Shown: positions 8,249 through 17,342 of the stretch, one piece after another | Layout of the letters: each line of letters begins with the position of its first letter | Position numbering within the stretch: the stretch's first letter is position 1 | Source: DASQFD01 sp035633255 | GTDB taxonomy: Bacteria; Actinomycetota; Actinomycetes; Actinomycetales; Dermatophilaceae | Assembly (NCBI GenBank): GCA_035633255.1 | Contig: DASQFD010000106.1 | Coordinates: forward strand, 1 to 59,262 | Length of the DNA: 59,262 nt | Direction of reading: 5' to 3' | Made by a program: the position numbers and the translations under genes | Notes under the pieces: generated by a model | Told to the model about the DNA's origin: nothing | The model's input: only the letters and a program-made list of their open reading frames with translations | The model's database searches: none

Positions 8249-9715
8249 ATGGTCGGCACGTTGGCCGAGAAGGTGTGGGAGTCGCACGTCGTGCGACGGG
8301 CCGAGGGCGAGCCGGACCTCCTCTACATCGACCTGCACCTCCTCCACGAGGTCACCAGCCCGCAGGCCTTCGACGGGCTGCGCCTCGCCGGCCGGACGGT
8401 ACGCCGCCCCGACCTCACCCTGGCGACCGAGGACCACAACGTGCCCACCACCCCGGGGCCGATCACCGACGTCGTGAGCCGCACCCAGGTCGAGACGCTC
8501 CGCCGCAACTGCGAGGAGTTCGGCGTGCGGCTCTTCCCGATGGGGGACGTCGAGCAGGGCATCGTGCACGTCGTCGGTCCACAGCTCGGGCTGACCCAGC
8601 CGGGCATGACCATCGTCTGCGGCGACAGCCACACCTCCACGCACGGCGCCTTCGGGGCGCTGGCGTTCGGCATCGGCACCTCCGAGGTGGAGCATGTGCT
8701 CGCCACGCAGACGCTGCCGCTCTCGCCGTTCCGGACCATGGCCGTGACGGTCGAGGGGGACCTGGCTCCGGGGGTGACGGCCAAGGACGTGGTCCTGGCC
8801 GTCATCGCCCGCATCGGGACCGGCGGGGGCCAGGGCTACGTCATCGAGTACCGCGGCAGCGCGATCCGCTCCCTGTCCATGGAGGCCCGGATGACGGTCT
8901 GCAACATGTCGATCGAGGCGGGCGCCCGCGCGGGGATGATCGCCCCCGACGCGACCACCCTGGACTACCTCCGCGGCCGGCCGCACGCCCCCACCGGCGC
9001 CGACTGGGACGCCGCCGCCGAGGCCTGGAGCGCCCTGCGCACCGACGACGACGCGGTCTTCGACGCGGAGGTCGTCGTCGACGCCGCCGAGCTCGCCCCG
9101 TTCGTCACCTGGGGCACCAACCCGGGGCAGGGCGCCCCGCTCGGCGCGGCCGTCCCCGACCCCGGGCACATCCCTGACGAGAACGAGAAGCAGGCCGCCC
9201 GGCGGGCCCTGGAGTACATGGGCCTCGCTGCCGGCACGCCCCTGCGCGAGATCGCCGTGGACACCGTCTTCGTCGGCTCCTGCACCAACGGACGGATCGA
9301 GGACCTGCGCGCCGCCGCCGCCGTCGTGCGCGGTCGCAGGGTCGCGGACGGCGTGCGGATGCTCGTGGTGCCCGGGTCCGCGCGGGTGCGCCTGCAGGCC
9401 GAGGCGGAGGGACTGGACCGCGTCTTCACCGAGGCCGGCGCGGAGTGGCGCCTGCCGGGCTGCTCGATGTGCCTGGCGATGAACCCCGACAAGCTCGCGC
9501 CGGGGGAGCGCAGCGCCTCGACGTCGAACCGCAACTTCGAGGGCCGGCAGGGCAAGGGCGGGCGCACCCACCTCGTCAGCCCCCTGGTCGCCGCCGCGAC
9601 GGCCGTGCGCGGCACCCTGTCCAGCCCGGCCGACCTCGACCCGGCCTCCCACGACGCCGCCGAGGCCGGCGGCGTCGCGGCACCGGTCCGACCCGAGTCG
9701 CAGGAGGTGCGCTGA
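8249..9715 (+). CDS. leuC: 3-isopropylmalate dehydratase large subunit
   Basis: 488 residues. LeuC pairs with LeuD to isomerise 2- to 3-isopropylmalate in leucine biosynthesis. The three [4Fe-4S] ligands are visible as the Cys of GSCTN and the two in GCSMCLAMNPDK. HEVTSPQAFDGLR and CGDSHTSTHGAFGALAFGIGTSE are hallmark segments. ATG at 8249 follows GGAGGG. The leader (about 8155-8248) is GC-rich with a possible hairpin around GGCGCCGCCCCGGCGCC; no leader peptide or T-box was recognised. leuD follows after 1 nt. Confidence 0.97.
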   Translation: MVGTLAEKVWESHVVRRAEGEPDLLYIDLHLLHEVTSPQAFDGLRLAGRTVRRPDLTLATEDHNVPTTPGPITDVVSRTQVETLRRNCEEFGVRLFPMGDVEQGIVHVVGPQLGLTQPGMTIVCGDSHTSTHGAFGALAFGIGTSEVEHVLATQTLPLSPFRTMAVTVEGDLAPGVTAKDVVLAVIARIGTGGGQGYVIEYRGSAIRSLSMEARMTVCNMSIEAGARAGMIAPDATTLDYLRGRPHAPTGADWDAAAEAWSALRTDDDAVFDAEVVVDAAELAPFVTWGTNPGQGAPLGAAVPDPGHIPDENEKQAARRALEYMGLAAGTPLREIAVDTVFVGSCTNGRIEDLRAAAAVVRGRRVADGVRMLVVPGSARVRLQAEAEGLDRVFTEAGAEWRLPGCSMCLAMNPDKLAPGERSASTSNRNFEGRQGKGGRTHLVSPLVAAATAVRGTLSSPADLDPASHDAAEAGGVAAPVRPESQEVR

Positions 9716-9716
9716 C

Positions 9717-10313
9717 ATGGAGGCGTTCACGACCCACACGGGGATCGGCGTGCCCCTGCGCCGCAGCAACGTCGACACCGACCAGATCATCCCGGCGGAG
9801 TACCTCAAGCGGGTCAGCCGCACCGGCTTCGAGGACGGCCTGTTCGCCGCCTGGCGCCGGGACGGCGCCTTCGTCCTCAACGACCCCGGGTATGCCGGTG
9901 GCAGCGTCCTCGTCGCCGGTCCCGACTTCGGGACCGGGTCCTCGCGCGAGCACGCCGTCTGGGCGCTGATGGACTACGGCTTCCGGGCCGTGATCTCCTC
10001 CAGGTTCGCCGACATCTTCCGCGGCAACGGCGGCAAGCAGGGACTGCTCACGGCGAGGTGCTCGCAGGACGACGTCGAGCTGCTGTGGAAGCACCTCGAG
10101 AACGCCCCCGGCTCGAGCGTCACGGTCGACCTCGAGTCCCGCACCGTCACCGCGGGCGACATCGTCGCCGCCTTCGAGGTCGACGACTACACCCGGTGGC
10201 GCCTCCTCGAAGGGCTGGACGACATCCGCCTGACGCTGCGGCACGAGGGTGACGTCACGGCATACGAGGCCACCCGGCCGTGCTGGAAACCCGTCACGGC
10301 GGCCCCTGTCTGA
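9717..10313 (+). CDS. leuD: 3-isopropylmalate dehydratase small subunit
   Basis: 198 residues, normal length. The swivelling domain shows GVPLRRSNVDTDQIIPAEYLKRV at the N-terminus and GPDFGTGSSREHAVWAL near residue 65, which closes the active site over LeuC. Translation is coupled to leuC: the leuC stop and leuD ATG are 1 nt apart. Confidence 0.97.
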   Translation: MEAFTTHTGIGVPLRRSNVDTDQIIPAEYLKRVSRTGFEDGLFAAWRRDGAFVLNDPGYAGGSVLVAGPDFGTGSSREHAVWALMDYGFRAVISSRFADIFRGNGGKQGLLTARCSQDDVELLWKHLENAPGSSVTVDLESRTVTAGDIVAAFEVDDYTRWRLLEGLDDIRLTLRHEGDVTAYEATRPCWKPVTAAPV

Positions 10314-10549
10314 GCGGACCCGTTGCGGCGCAACGCTTCCACTCATCCCTCGGGCGTCCGCGGAGGGGCACCACTCGCCGCGCTGACGTTTCTGGCCGTC
10401 ACCGGATCCCTTGTGCGACAACCGAACACGCCGGAGCGGTGATGGACGTCCCACGCGCGTGGCCCTACCGTCGGACCAGGCCGGGCGACAGTCCCGGTCC
10501 CGAGGCCTACACGCGCCCCGGCGGAACCCCCGGATGAAGTGGAGCTGTC
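10314..10549. other. leuD-hupB intergenic region
   Basis: 236 bases expected to hold the leuCD terminator and hupB promoter. A small GTTGCG/CGCAAC hairpin lies just after leuD (~10323-10333). Only the GGAG ribosome binding site before hupB is clear; I cannot assign a -10. Confidence 0.35.
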
Positions 10550-11167
10550 GTGAACAAGGGAGAACTCGTCAAGGAGCTCGAGCAGCACCTCGGCAGCCGC
10601 AAGGCGGCCACCGAGGCGCTCGACGCGGTGGTCCACACGATCATGCGTGAGGTCACCAAGGGTGGGAAGGTCGCCATCAGCGGCTTCGGGACCTTCGAGC
10701 GCGTGGAGCGCGCCGCCCGCACCGGCCGCAACCCCCGCACCGGTGACAAGGTGCGCATCTCCAGGTCCAAGGCCCCGCGCTTCCGCGCCGGGTTGGCGTT
10801 CAAGGGCTACGTCAAGGCGCCGCGCAGCCTGCCGAAGCGGGCGGTGCCGGGTGGTGCCACTCCGGCGAAGGTGACGGAGACCAAGAGCACCGCCGCCAAG
10901 AGCACCACTGCCACGAGCACCACCGCCAAGAAGGCCACGGCCCCCGCCAAGAAGGTCACGAGCACGGCCAGGACGACCGCCACGCCGGCGAAGAAGGCCA
11001 CGCCCGCGAAGAAGGCCACGCCGGCGAAGAAGACCACGACGAAGAAGGCCACCGCGAAGACCACCGCCACGCCCGCGAAGAAGGCCACGCCCAAGAAGAA
11101 GGCCACGCCGGCGAAGAAGGCCACCACGAAGAAGACCACGGCGAAGAAGACCGCCACGAGGAGCTGA
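10550..11167 (+). CDS. hupB: HU-family nucleoid protein with lysine-rich C-terminal tail (HupB-like)
   Basis: 205 residues. Residues 1-~92 are a canonical HU domain (MNKGELVKELEQHLGSRKAA at the start, then GFGTFERVERAARTGRNPRTG for the DNA-gripping arm). The remaining ~110 residues are a histone H1-like tail of PAKKAT/TKK repeats that increases DNA affinity in mycobacterial HupB. The tail DNA (about 10860-11160) is internally repetitive, so tail length may vary between strains. GTG at 10550 has GGAG 6 nt upstream. It ends at a strong terminator shared with the converging cofC. Confidence 0.95.
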   Translation: MNKGELVKELEQHLGSRKAATEALDAVVHTIMREVTKGGKVAISGFGTFERVERAARTGRNPRTGDKVRISRSKAPRFRAGLAFKGYVKAPRSLPKRAVPGGATPAKVTETKSTAAKSTTATSTTAKKATAPAKKVTSTARTTATPAKKATPAKKATPAKKTTTKKATAKTTATPAKKATPKKKATPAKKATTKKTTAKKTATRS

Positions 11168-11174
11168 CCCGCCT

Positions 11175-11208
11175 GCCGGTGGACGCGGCCGGGGGCCGGT
11201 CCACCGGC
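11175..11208. terminator. Bidirectional terminator between hupB and cofC
   Basis: A perfect 10-bp stem GCCGGTGGAC (11175-11184) / GTCCACCGGC (11199-11208) with a GC-rich 14-nt loop between converging genes. Confidence 0.8.
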
Positions 11209-11213
11209 GGCGC

Positions 11214-12059
11214 TCAGCGGATGGTCTCGCCGGCCCCGATCCCGACGATCCACACCCGGGTGAGGGTGCGGCCGTCGTCGTCGAGCTCGACGCTGACCCG
11301 CTGGCCGACCCGCAGGTGGCGAAGCCCGCTGCCGGCCAGGACGGCGTCGGCGAAGACCACCTCGCGGCCGTCGTCCAGCAGCGCGGTTCCGCCGTCCTCG
11401 GCCAGGGTGTGGATGCTCGCCTGCACGTCCGGCAGCGTAGCCCGCAGCGCCTCGGCGGTCGCGGGCCCGACGCCGAGGCGCAGCGCCGCGGTGAGCGACG
11501 CGTCGTCGTCGACGTCCCGGCGCAGGCCCGGCACGGCCAGCTCGAGGCGCACGTGGCCGGCGCGCGCGTGCCGGTCGGCGCTGCCGGCGCCGAACCTCGG
11601 ACGCAGCGGGGCCGTCCCCGTCACGGCGAGCAGTGCCGTGCCCGTGCCGTCGGCGTCCGCCATGAACGACGACGGGTGGGGCGCGGCGGCGGCGAGCGCC
11701 TCGAGCAGCTCGGGAGGACGCAGCGCGGGGTGGTCCCCGAGCAGCACCGCGACCGCGTCCGCTCCGGCCCGGCGCGCGCTCGCCACCCCGGCCCCGGCCG
11801 CGGCGTCCAGGCCGCCACCGGGGTCCGCCACGAGCAGGGCGCCGGCGACCGGCGCCCACCTCGCCGTGCCGGGATCGGAGGTCACCACGTGGAGCCGGCC
11901 CTGCGGCATACCGGCGCACGCGGCAACCGTGTCGCGCGCCAGCGCGTCGGCGAGGCCGGCGACCGGGCCTGCGTGCGACCGGCGCAGCCGAGTCTTGGCG
12001 GCGGGCCCGCCCTTGACCGGGACGACCACGTGCCAGTCCGGACCCGGGGACGCGTTCAC
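11214..12059 (-). CDS. cofC: 2-phospho-L-lactate (phosphoenolpyruvate) guanylyltransferase with extra C-terminal domain
   Basis: 281 residues. Residues 1-~205 are the CofC/FbiD nucleotidyltransferase: VVVPVKGGPAAKTRL near the start, LLGDHPALRPPELLEAL and the FMADADGTGTALLAV substrate segment. The enzyme makes the GMP-activated precursor of cofactor F420. The last ~70 residues (VQASIHTLAEDGGTALLDDG onward, with a LRVGQRVSVEL core) look like a small OB/cold-shock-like barrel not needed in shorter CofC proteins. On the minus strand CACAAT stands 7 nt before the GTG, suggesting a leaderless start. Confidence 0.85.
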   Translation of the reverse strand: MNASPGPDWHVVVPVKGGPAAKTRLRRSHAGPVAGLADALARDTVAACAGMPQGRLHVVTSDPGTARWAPVAGALLVADPGGGLDAAAGAGVASARRAGADAVAVLLGDHPALRPPELLEALAAAAPHPSSFMADADGTGTALLAVTGTAPLRPRFGAGSADRHARAGHVRLELAVPGLRRDVDDDASLTAALRLGVGPATAEALRATLPDVQASIHTLAEDGGTALLDDGREVVFADAVLAGSGLRHLRVGQRVSVELDDDGRTLTRVWIVGIGAGETIR

Positions 12060-12151
12060 GCCTGCGATTGTGCCAAGCGACGGTAAGCGTCCCCGACGTC
12101 CCCCTCCCGTGCCAGCATGATGGCCCTGACCACCCTGCAGAGAGGCACGGC

Positions 12152-12949
12152 GTGAGGACGAGACGACGCAGGCTCACCCCGGCGTACCGCCTCGCTGTCG
12201 CCATCTGCCGACCGCTGCTGGTGGTGCTCACCCGACGCGAGTGGCGGGGCGCCGAGAACCTGCCGGCGGACGGCGGCTTCGTCGTGGCGGTGAACCACCT
12301 CTCCTACCTCGACGTCTTCACGGCCGGGCACTTCCTGCACGACAACGGGCACACCCCCCACGTCCTGGGCAAGGCGGAGGTCTTCGCCGTCCCGGTCGTG
12401 GGCGCCATCGCCCGGGCGGCCGAGCAGATCCCGGTCCACCGGGAGACGGGGAGGGCGGCCACGGCGTACCGCGCCGTCGTCGAGGCCGTGCGCGCGGGCT
12501 GGTGCGTGGTCATCTACCCCGAGGGCACCCTGACCAGGGACCCGGCGCTGTGGCCGATGCGGGGCAAGACCGGCGCCGCGCGCGTCGCGCTGGAGACGCG
12601 GTGCCCGGTGGTGCCCGTGGCCCAGTGGGGGGTGCACGAGATCCTGCCCCCGTATGCCGTGCTGCCGCACCTGCTGCCGCGCAGGCTGGTCCGCGTGCGC
12701 GCCGGGGCGCCGGTGGACCTCAGCGACCTCTACGACCGTCCCCTCACCACCGAGGTGCTCGTGGAGGCCACCGAGCGGGTCATGCGGGCGCTGACCGCCG
12801 AGCTCGAGACGATCCGGGGCGAGCGCGCGCCGGTCGGCACGGGGTTCGACCCCCGGGTGCACGGCCTGCCCGTGACCGGCAAGCCGTCGGGCCGGCGCCG
12901 CACGGCCGGGGTGCTCGCGCCTCCCGCCGTGGGCGAGGTGCGGCGGTGA
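12152..12949 (+). CDS. plsC: 1-acyl-sn-glycerol-3-phosphate acyltransferase
   Basis: 265 residues. The catalytic HX4D motif is NHLSYLD (~residue 50) and the glycerol-3-phosphate site is YPEGTLTRD (~125). It acylates lysophosphatidate to phosphatidate at the membrane. GTG at 12152 follows AGAGAGG; a longer frame from 12068 lacks family sequence. The stop overlaps the gpsA start (GTGA), coupling acyltransferase to the enzyme that supplies glycerol-3-phosphate. Confidence 0.93.
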   Translation: MRTRRRRLTPAYRLAVAICRPLLVVLTRREWRGAENLPADGGFVVAVNHLSYLDVFTAGHFLHDNGHTPHVLGKAEVFAVPVVGAIARAAEQIPVHRETGRAATAYRAVVEAVRAGWCVVIYPEGTLTRDPALWPMRGKTGAARVALETRCPVVPVAQWGVHEILPPYAVLPHLLPRRLVRVRAGAPVDLSDLYDRPLTTEVLVEATERVMRALTAELETIRGERAPVGTGFDPRVHGLPVTGKPSGRRRTAGVLAPPAVGEVRR

Positions 12950-13944
12950 GCCGCGCCGCCGTCTACGGCACCGGCAGCTGGGGCACCGCCTTCGCCGCCG
13001 TGCTGGCCGACGCGGGCACGCCGGTGACCATGTGGGGTCGGCGCGCCGAGGTCGTGGACCAGGTCAACGCCGGCGTGAACCAGGACTACCTCCCCGACCT
13101 GCGGCTGCCGAGCACCGTGCGGGCCACCACCGACCCGCACGAGGCGGCGCACGGCGCCGACATCGTCGTCCTGGCCGTCCCCAGCCAGACGCTGCGGGCC
13201 AACCTCGCCGACTGGGGGCGGGCCCTGCCGTCGGACGCCGCCGTGGTCTCGTTGATGAAGGGCGTGGAGCTCGGCACGACCAAGCGGATGAGCGAGGTCA
13301 TCGCGGAGGCCGGCGCGGTCGAACCGGACCGGATCGTCATCGTCTCCGGGCCGAACCTGGCGCGCGAGATCGCCGGCAAGCAGCCCGCGGCGAGCGTCGT
13401 CGCCTCGACCAGCGCCGCGATGGCGGAGCGCGTCGCGGCCGCGTGCGCGGCGCCCTACTTCCGGCCCTACACCGGCAGCGACGTCGTGGGCACGGAGATC
13501 TGCGGTGCGGTCAAGAACGTCATCGCCCTCGCCGTGGGGATGGCCGAGGGCCTCGGCATGGGCGACAACTCCAAGGCGACGGTGATCACCCGGGGGCTGG
13601 CCGAGACGATGCGACTCGGGCTCGCCCTCGGTGGGGACGCGGTGACCTTCTCCGGTCTGGCCGGGGTGGGCGACCTCATCGCGACGTGCATGTCACCGCT
13701 GTCGCGCAACCACTCCTTCGGGGTGCGCCTCGGTCGCGGCACGACGGTCGCGGAGGTGGTCGCGAGCACCCGGCAGACGGCCGAGGGGGTGAAGTCCTGC
13801 ACCTCGATCTACGAGCTGGCGCGCCACCACGAGGTCGAGGTGCCGATCGTCGAGCAGGTCAACTCGATGATCCACCACGCACGGGGGCCCAGGGAGGTCG
13901 TCGAGGCGCTGCTCTCCCGGCCGCGCAAGGCCGAGGTCGGCTGA
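12946..13944 (+). CDS. gpsA: NAD(P)-dependent glycerol-3-phosphate dehydrogenase
   Basis: 332 residues. The Rossmann motif is GTGSWGTAFA (residues 7-16). The conserved LMKGVE, SGPNLAREIA and catalytic CGAVKNVIALAVGMAEGLGMG segments follow. It reduces dihydroxyacetone phosphate to sn-glycerol-3-phosphate for phospholipid synthesis. GTG overlaps the plsC stop by 3 nt. Confidence 0.97.
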   Translation: MSRAAVYGTGSWGTAFAAVLADAGTPVTMWGRRAEVVDQVNAGVNQDYLPDLRLPSTVRATTDPHEAAHGADIVVLAVPSQTLRANLADWGRALPSDAAVVSLMKGVELGTTKRMSEVIAEAGAVEPDRIVIVSGPNLAREIAGKQPAASVVASTSAAMAERVAAACAAPYFRPYTGSDVVGTEICGAVKNVIALAVGMAEGLGMGDNSKATVITRGLAETMRLGLALGGDAVTFSGLAGVGDLIATCMSPLSRNHSFGVRLGRGTTVAEVVASTRQTAEGVKSCTSIYELARHHEVEVPIVEQVNSMIHHARGPREVVEALLSRPRKAEVG

Positions 13945-13957
13945 CGCCCGGCCGTCC

Positions 13958-13977
13958 GGTCGGGCAGCCGCCCGGCC
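13958..13977. terminator. Hairpin between converging gpsA and the PLP enzyme
   Basis: GGTCGGGC (13958-13965) pairs with GCCCGGCC (13970-13977) with one G-U pair and a 4-nt loop. Confidence 0.6.
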
Positions 13978-14017
13978 GGCGTCACGGCATACCCGCTGGT
14001 GGGCGGGACCGGCCGCC

Positions 14018-15094
14018 TCAGGTGAGCCGCAGGGCGCGGTCCAGGTCCCGCCAGAGGTCCTCGGGGTCCTCGATGCCGACGGAGAGCCGGAGCAGGTTCT
14101 CGGGCACCACCTCGGGCTCCTCGGGCCGGCGGCGACGCCGCTCGAGCAGGCTCTCCACCCCGCCCAGGCTCGTCGCGTGCACCCAGACCCGGGTGCCGGC
14201 CGACACCCGCTCCGCCGCCCCGGCGCCGCCGGCGACCTCCACGGCGACGATCGCGCCGAAGCCGGGGTAGCGCACCCGCTCGACCGCGGGGTGCCCGGCC
14301 AGCCGGTCGGCGAGGAGCGCCGCCGTGGCGCAGGCGCGCTCCAGGCGCAGGTGGAGGGTCCGCAGGCCGCGCAGCGCGAGCCAGACCTCCATCGGGCCGG
14401 CGACGCCCCCGTGAAGCTGCCGGTGGGCGGCGAGCCGGTCGCGCAGCGCCCGGCCGTCGTCGGTGCGCGGCGTGACGGTCGCGCCGAGGATGACGTCGCT
14501 GTGGCCGGAGAGGTACTTGGTCACCGAGTGGACGACCACGTCGGCACCGTGCTCCAGCGGCCGCTGGAGCAGCGGCGTGGCGAAGGTGTTGTCGACCACG
14601 ACGAGGGCCCCGGCGGCGTGGGCCGCGGCGACCAGCGCCGGGAGGTCCGCCACCTCGAGGAGGGGGTTGGTCGGTGACTCCACCCACAGCAGGTCGGCGC
14701 CGCCGAGCGCCGCGGCGACGGCCGGGGTGTCGGTGATGTCGACCGTGCGGACGACGGCCGCTCCGGACGCCGCCCGCTCGCGCAGGGTGGCGACCGTCCC
14801 GTTGTAGGCCGCGTCCGGCGCCACGACCGTGCCACCGTGGGGGAGGAGCGAGAGGGCGGCCGTGACGGCGGCCATCCCGGAGGCGAGGACGAGGGCGTCA
14901 CCGCCCTCGAGCGAGCCGAGCGCGTCCTCGAACGCGGTCCACGTCGGGTTGCCGCCCCGCGCATAGGCGACCGGCCCGTCGGCGTGGTAGGTCGAGGTGA
15001 GGGTCAGCGGCGCCCCCACCTGGGCGCCGGGGACGGCGGCCTCACGCCCCAGCGCGACGACCCGGGTGGCCGGGTGCAGCTCCTCGTGACCCAT
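14018..15094 (-). CDS. Cys/Met-metabolism PLP-dependent enzyme (cystathionine gamma-synthase/lyase type)
   Basis: 358 residues, a little short for the family (~380). LTSTYHADG, the Y-x-RGGNPT segment, ALVLASGMAAVTAAL, DNTFATPLLQRPLEHGAD and the PLP lysine in HSVTKYLSGHSDV are all present. TSLGGVESL and LLRLSVGIEDPEDL close the fold. It handles cystathionine in transsulfuration or makes it from O-acyl-homoserine; the direction cannot be decided from sequence. A TACCCT box stands 7 nt before the ATG on the minus strand, so the transcript may be leaderless. Confidence 0.88.
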   Translation of the reverse strand: MGHEELHPATRVVALGREAAVPGAQVGAPLTLTSTYHADGPVAYARGGNPTWTAFEDALGSLEGGDALVLASGMAAVTAALSLLPHGGTVVAPDAAYNGTVATLRERAASGAAVVRTVDITDTPAVAAALGGADLLWVESPTNPLLEVADLPALVAAAHAAGALVVVDNTFATPLLQRPLEHGADVVVHSVTKYLSGHSDVILGATVTPRTDDGRALRDRLAAHRQLHGGVAGPMEVWLALRGLRTLHLRLERACATAALLADRLAGHPAVERVRYPGFGAIVAVEVAGGAGAAERVSAGTRVWVHATSLGGVESLLERRRRRPEEPEVVPENLLRLSVGIEDPEDLWRDLDRALRLT

Positions 15095-15256
15095 GCCGGA
15101 GAGGGTATGCCGCGTGGCCGGCCCCCGCCGGGCCGACCGGAGGGCGGTCGGGTGGGCGGGCGGGTGGCACCGCCCGGGGGTGGGCGACGCGAAGTGGTCC
15201 GCCTGCTCGGAGTGGTGTCGGTGGGGGAGCGGGCCGCCCGGATATGGTCCTCGGTG

Positions 15257-16411
15257 ATGAGCAGCGAGCCGGTGCCCGGACCTCCCCCCGAGTCCATCGC
15301 CCACGGCGGGACCCCGGTGCGGGTGGCCGTCGTCTTCGGCGGTCGCTCGAGCGAGCACTCCGTCTCGTGTGCGACCGCCGCCAGCGTGCTGCGGGCGATG
15401 GCCGGGCGGTACGACGTGGTCCCCATCGGCATCGCGAAGGACGGCTCCTGGGTGCTCGTACCGGACGACCCGGAGCGGCTGGAGCTCGCGCCGGGGCACG
15501 TCCCCGAGGTGGACGGCACCGGCCCGGCGGTGCTGGTGCCGACCGGCGCGACCGACCGGCGGCTCGTCGTCCACGAGCCGGGGGGGACGCCGCGCGAGCT
15601 CGGCGAGGTGGACGTGGTCTTCCCGCTGCTGCACGGGCCGTTCGGGGAGGACGGCACCATCCAGGGGATGCTCGAGCTCGCCGACGTGCGCTACGTCGGC
15701 TCCGGGGTGGCGGCCTCCGCGGTGATGATGGACAAGCACCTGATGAAGGTCGTCCTGGCGGCGGCGGGGCTCCCGATGGGGCCATACGTCGTGATCGGTG
15801 ACCGGGAGTGGCGGCGCGACGCCGACTCGGCGCTGGCCGCCGTCGCCGACCTCGGCTGGCCGGTCTTCGTCAAGCCGGCGCGAGCGGGCTCCAGCATGGG
15901 CGTCTCGAAGGTGCACGGTCCCGAGGGTCTGCGCGCGGCGGTCGAAGGGGCCCGCGAGCACGACCCGAAGGTCGTGGTCGAGGCGGCCGTCGTCGGGCGG
16001 GAGATCGAGTGCGGCGTGCTGGAGGGGCGGGGGGTCGAGCCGCCCAGGACGAGCGTGCCGGGGGAGTGCGTCGTCGTGCGGGGGCACGAGTTCTACGACT
16101 ACGAGGCGAAGTACCTCGACGCGGGGGCGATCCGCCTCGACTGCCCGGCCGAGCTGGCACCGGAGGTGGAGCGGCGGGTTCGCGACCTCGCGGCCCGCGC
16201 CTTCACCGCGGCGGGGTGTGAGGGGCTCGCGCGGGTGGACTTCTTCCTGCAGCGAGACGGCACGGTGCTCGTCAACGAGGTCAACACCATGCCGGGGTTC
16301 ACGCCGCACTCGATGTTCCCGCGGATGTGGGCGGCGACCGGTGTGGACTACCCGGCGCTCATCGACGAGCTCGTGGAGCTGGCGCTGGCCCGCCGCACCG
16401 GCCTGCGCTGA
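15257..16411 (+). CDS. ddl: D-alanine-D-alanine ligase
   Basis: 384 residues. The ATP-grasp ligase of peptidoglycan precursor synthesis has VVFGGRSSEHSVSCATAASVL at ~27-47, PLLHGPFGEDGTIQGMLEL at ~125, the ATP loop KPARAGSSMGVSKV at ~213, and VNEVNTMPGFTPHSMFPRMW near the C-terminus (Mg2+ and dipeptide site). TATGGT lies at 15243-15248, 8 nt before the chosen ATG; a GTG 3 nt earlier is an alternative start. Confidence 0.95.
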   Translation: MSSEPVPGPPPESIAHGGTPVRVAVVFGGRSSEHSVSCATAASVLRAMAGRYDVVPIGIAKDGSWVLVPDDPERLELAPGHVPEVDGTGPAVLVPTGATDRRLVVHEPGGTPRELGEVDVVFPLLHGPFGEDGTIQGMLELADVRYVGSGVAASAVMMDKHLMKVVLAAAGLPMGPYVVIGDREWRRDADSALAAVADLGWPVFVKPARAGSSMGVSKVHGPEGLRAAVEGAREHDPKVVVEAAVVGREIECGVLEGRGVEPPRTSVPGECVVVRGHEFYDYEAKYLDAGAIRLDCPAELAPEVERRVRDLAARAFTAAGCEGLARVDFFLQRDGTVLVNEVNTMPGFTPHSMFPRMWAATGVDYPALIDELVELALARRTGLR

Positions 16412-16504
16412 CCGCGCGGACGGCCGTGGGTGCCGCGGCGGGCGGCGGGTGTGCCCGGCAGGCGGCGGGGCGTCGGCAGGGTCGAACGTGACGGTGGCCG
16501 GGCA

Positions 16505-16960
16505 TCAGCGGCAGCGCAGGCCGTTGGACGGCAGCGCCTTCGCCGCGGGGGTGAAGGCCGGGAGGAGCAGCGGCTCGGGGGCATAGCGGCGTGGCACGAG
16601 CACCTCCACGGCCGGCTCGGTGCCGAAGGAGGTGAAGCGCGTCCCGTCGGTGAGGGGCGCGGCGATCCAGCCGAGGCCGTCGACCTCGAGGCACTCGGCG
16701 GTCGTCGGGCCGGGTGCCGGGACGCCGCACCGGGCGACGACGGCCGGGTCGCCCCAGGCGGCGGCCGCGGTGGCCGCCTCCGGGACCTCCCCCCGCTCCA
16801 GCCCCGACACCGTTCCCGGCCACTCCCGCGCCGCGGCCGCGCAACCCGCCACCTGTGCGGACGGTGCCGCGGCGACGTCGACGGCACTGCCACAGCCGCC
16901 GAGGGCCGAGACCCCGAGCACCGCCGTGACCGCGGCGGTGGTCACCGCGCCACGCGGCAC
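16505..16960 (-). CDS. DUF3515-type lipoprotein
   Basis: 151 residues. An N-terminal lipoprotein signal ends in LGVSALGGC with the modified Cys at about residue 23. The mature part has the conserved WPGTVSGLERGEV, WGDPAVVARCGVP and LEVDGLGWIAAPL segments of DUF3515, with paired cysteines. The family has no known function and in actinobacteria regularly sits near thiL, rpmB and ddl, as here. The start is uncertain: GTG at 16960 gives a plausible short n-region. It follows the Lrp-domain gene closely on the same strand. Confidence 0.75.
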   Translation of the reverse strand: MPRGAVTTAAVTAVLGVSALGGCGSAVDVAAAPSAQVAGCAAAAREWPGTVSGLERGEVPEAATAAAAWGDPAVVARCGVPAPGPTTAECLEVDGLGWIAAPLTDGTRFTSFGTEPAVEVLVPRRYAPEPLLLPAFTPAAKALPSNGLRCR

Positions 16961-16983
16961 GTCCGTGTCGGGCGTGGTGGTGC

Positions 16984-17217
16984 TCAGACGTGGACGACGG
17001 TGCACGTGAGGGTGCGGGTGATCCCCTGGACCTCCTGGATGCGCGCGATGACGAGCTTGCCCAGCTCGTCGACCGTCTCCGCCTCCACCCGTGCGATGAC
17101 GTCGTAGGGACCGGTCACGTCCTCCGCCTGGAGGACGCCGTCGAGGGCGGCGATCGAACCCGCCACGGACGCGGCCCGCCCCACCTCGGTCTGGACCAGG
17201 ATATAGGCCTGAACCAC
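16984..17217 (-). CDS. Stand-alone Lrp/AsnC ligand-binding (RAM) domain protein
   Basis: 77 residues, only the alpha-beta RAM domain of Lrp/AsnC regulators (YILVQTEVGRAASVAGSIAAL, VTGPYDVIARVEAETVDELG, RTLTCTVVHV) and no HTH. Such proteins form oligomers that bind amino acids and may act on a full-length regulator or enzyme. GTG at 17217 follows GTGAGGTGAG. It is divergent from thiL and directly upstream of the DUF3515 lipoprotein gene. Confidence 0.88.
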   Translation of the reverse strand: MVQAYILVQTEVGRAASVAGSIAALDGVLQAEDVTGPYDVIARVEAETVDELGKLVIARIQEVQGITRTLTCTVVHV

Positions 17218-17342
17218 GGTCGCTCACCTCACTGTTCGTGGGACCCCCCCGCGGCACCCTGCCGGTGCGCGGGTCGGGCTACCGCTTCTGACGCTACCGT
17301 GCCGGTGGCCGGTCCGTCCCCCCGGCATCTGGGAGGTGTGCG

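Noticed and set aside
10860..11160. Repetitive DNA as a non-coding satellite
   Set aside because: It is the coding sequence for the Lys-rich tail of HupB and stays in frame to the stop codon.
10807..11167. Hydrophobic Phe/Val-rich repeat protein on the minus strand (FFAGVAFF-type repeats)
   Set aside because: It is the reverse reading of the Lys/Ala tail codons of hupB, not a membrane protein gene.
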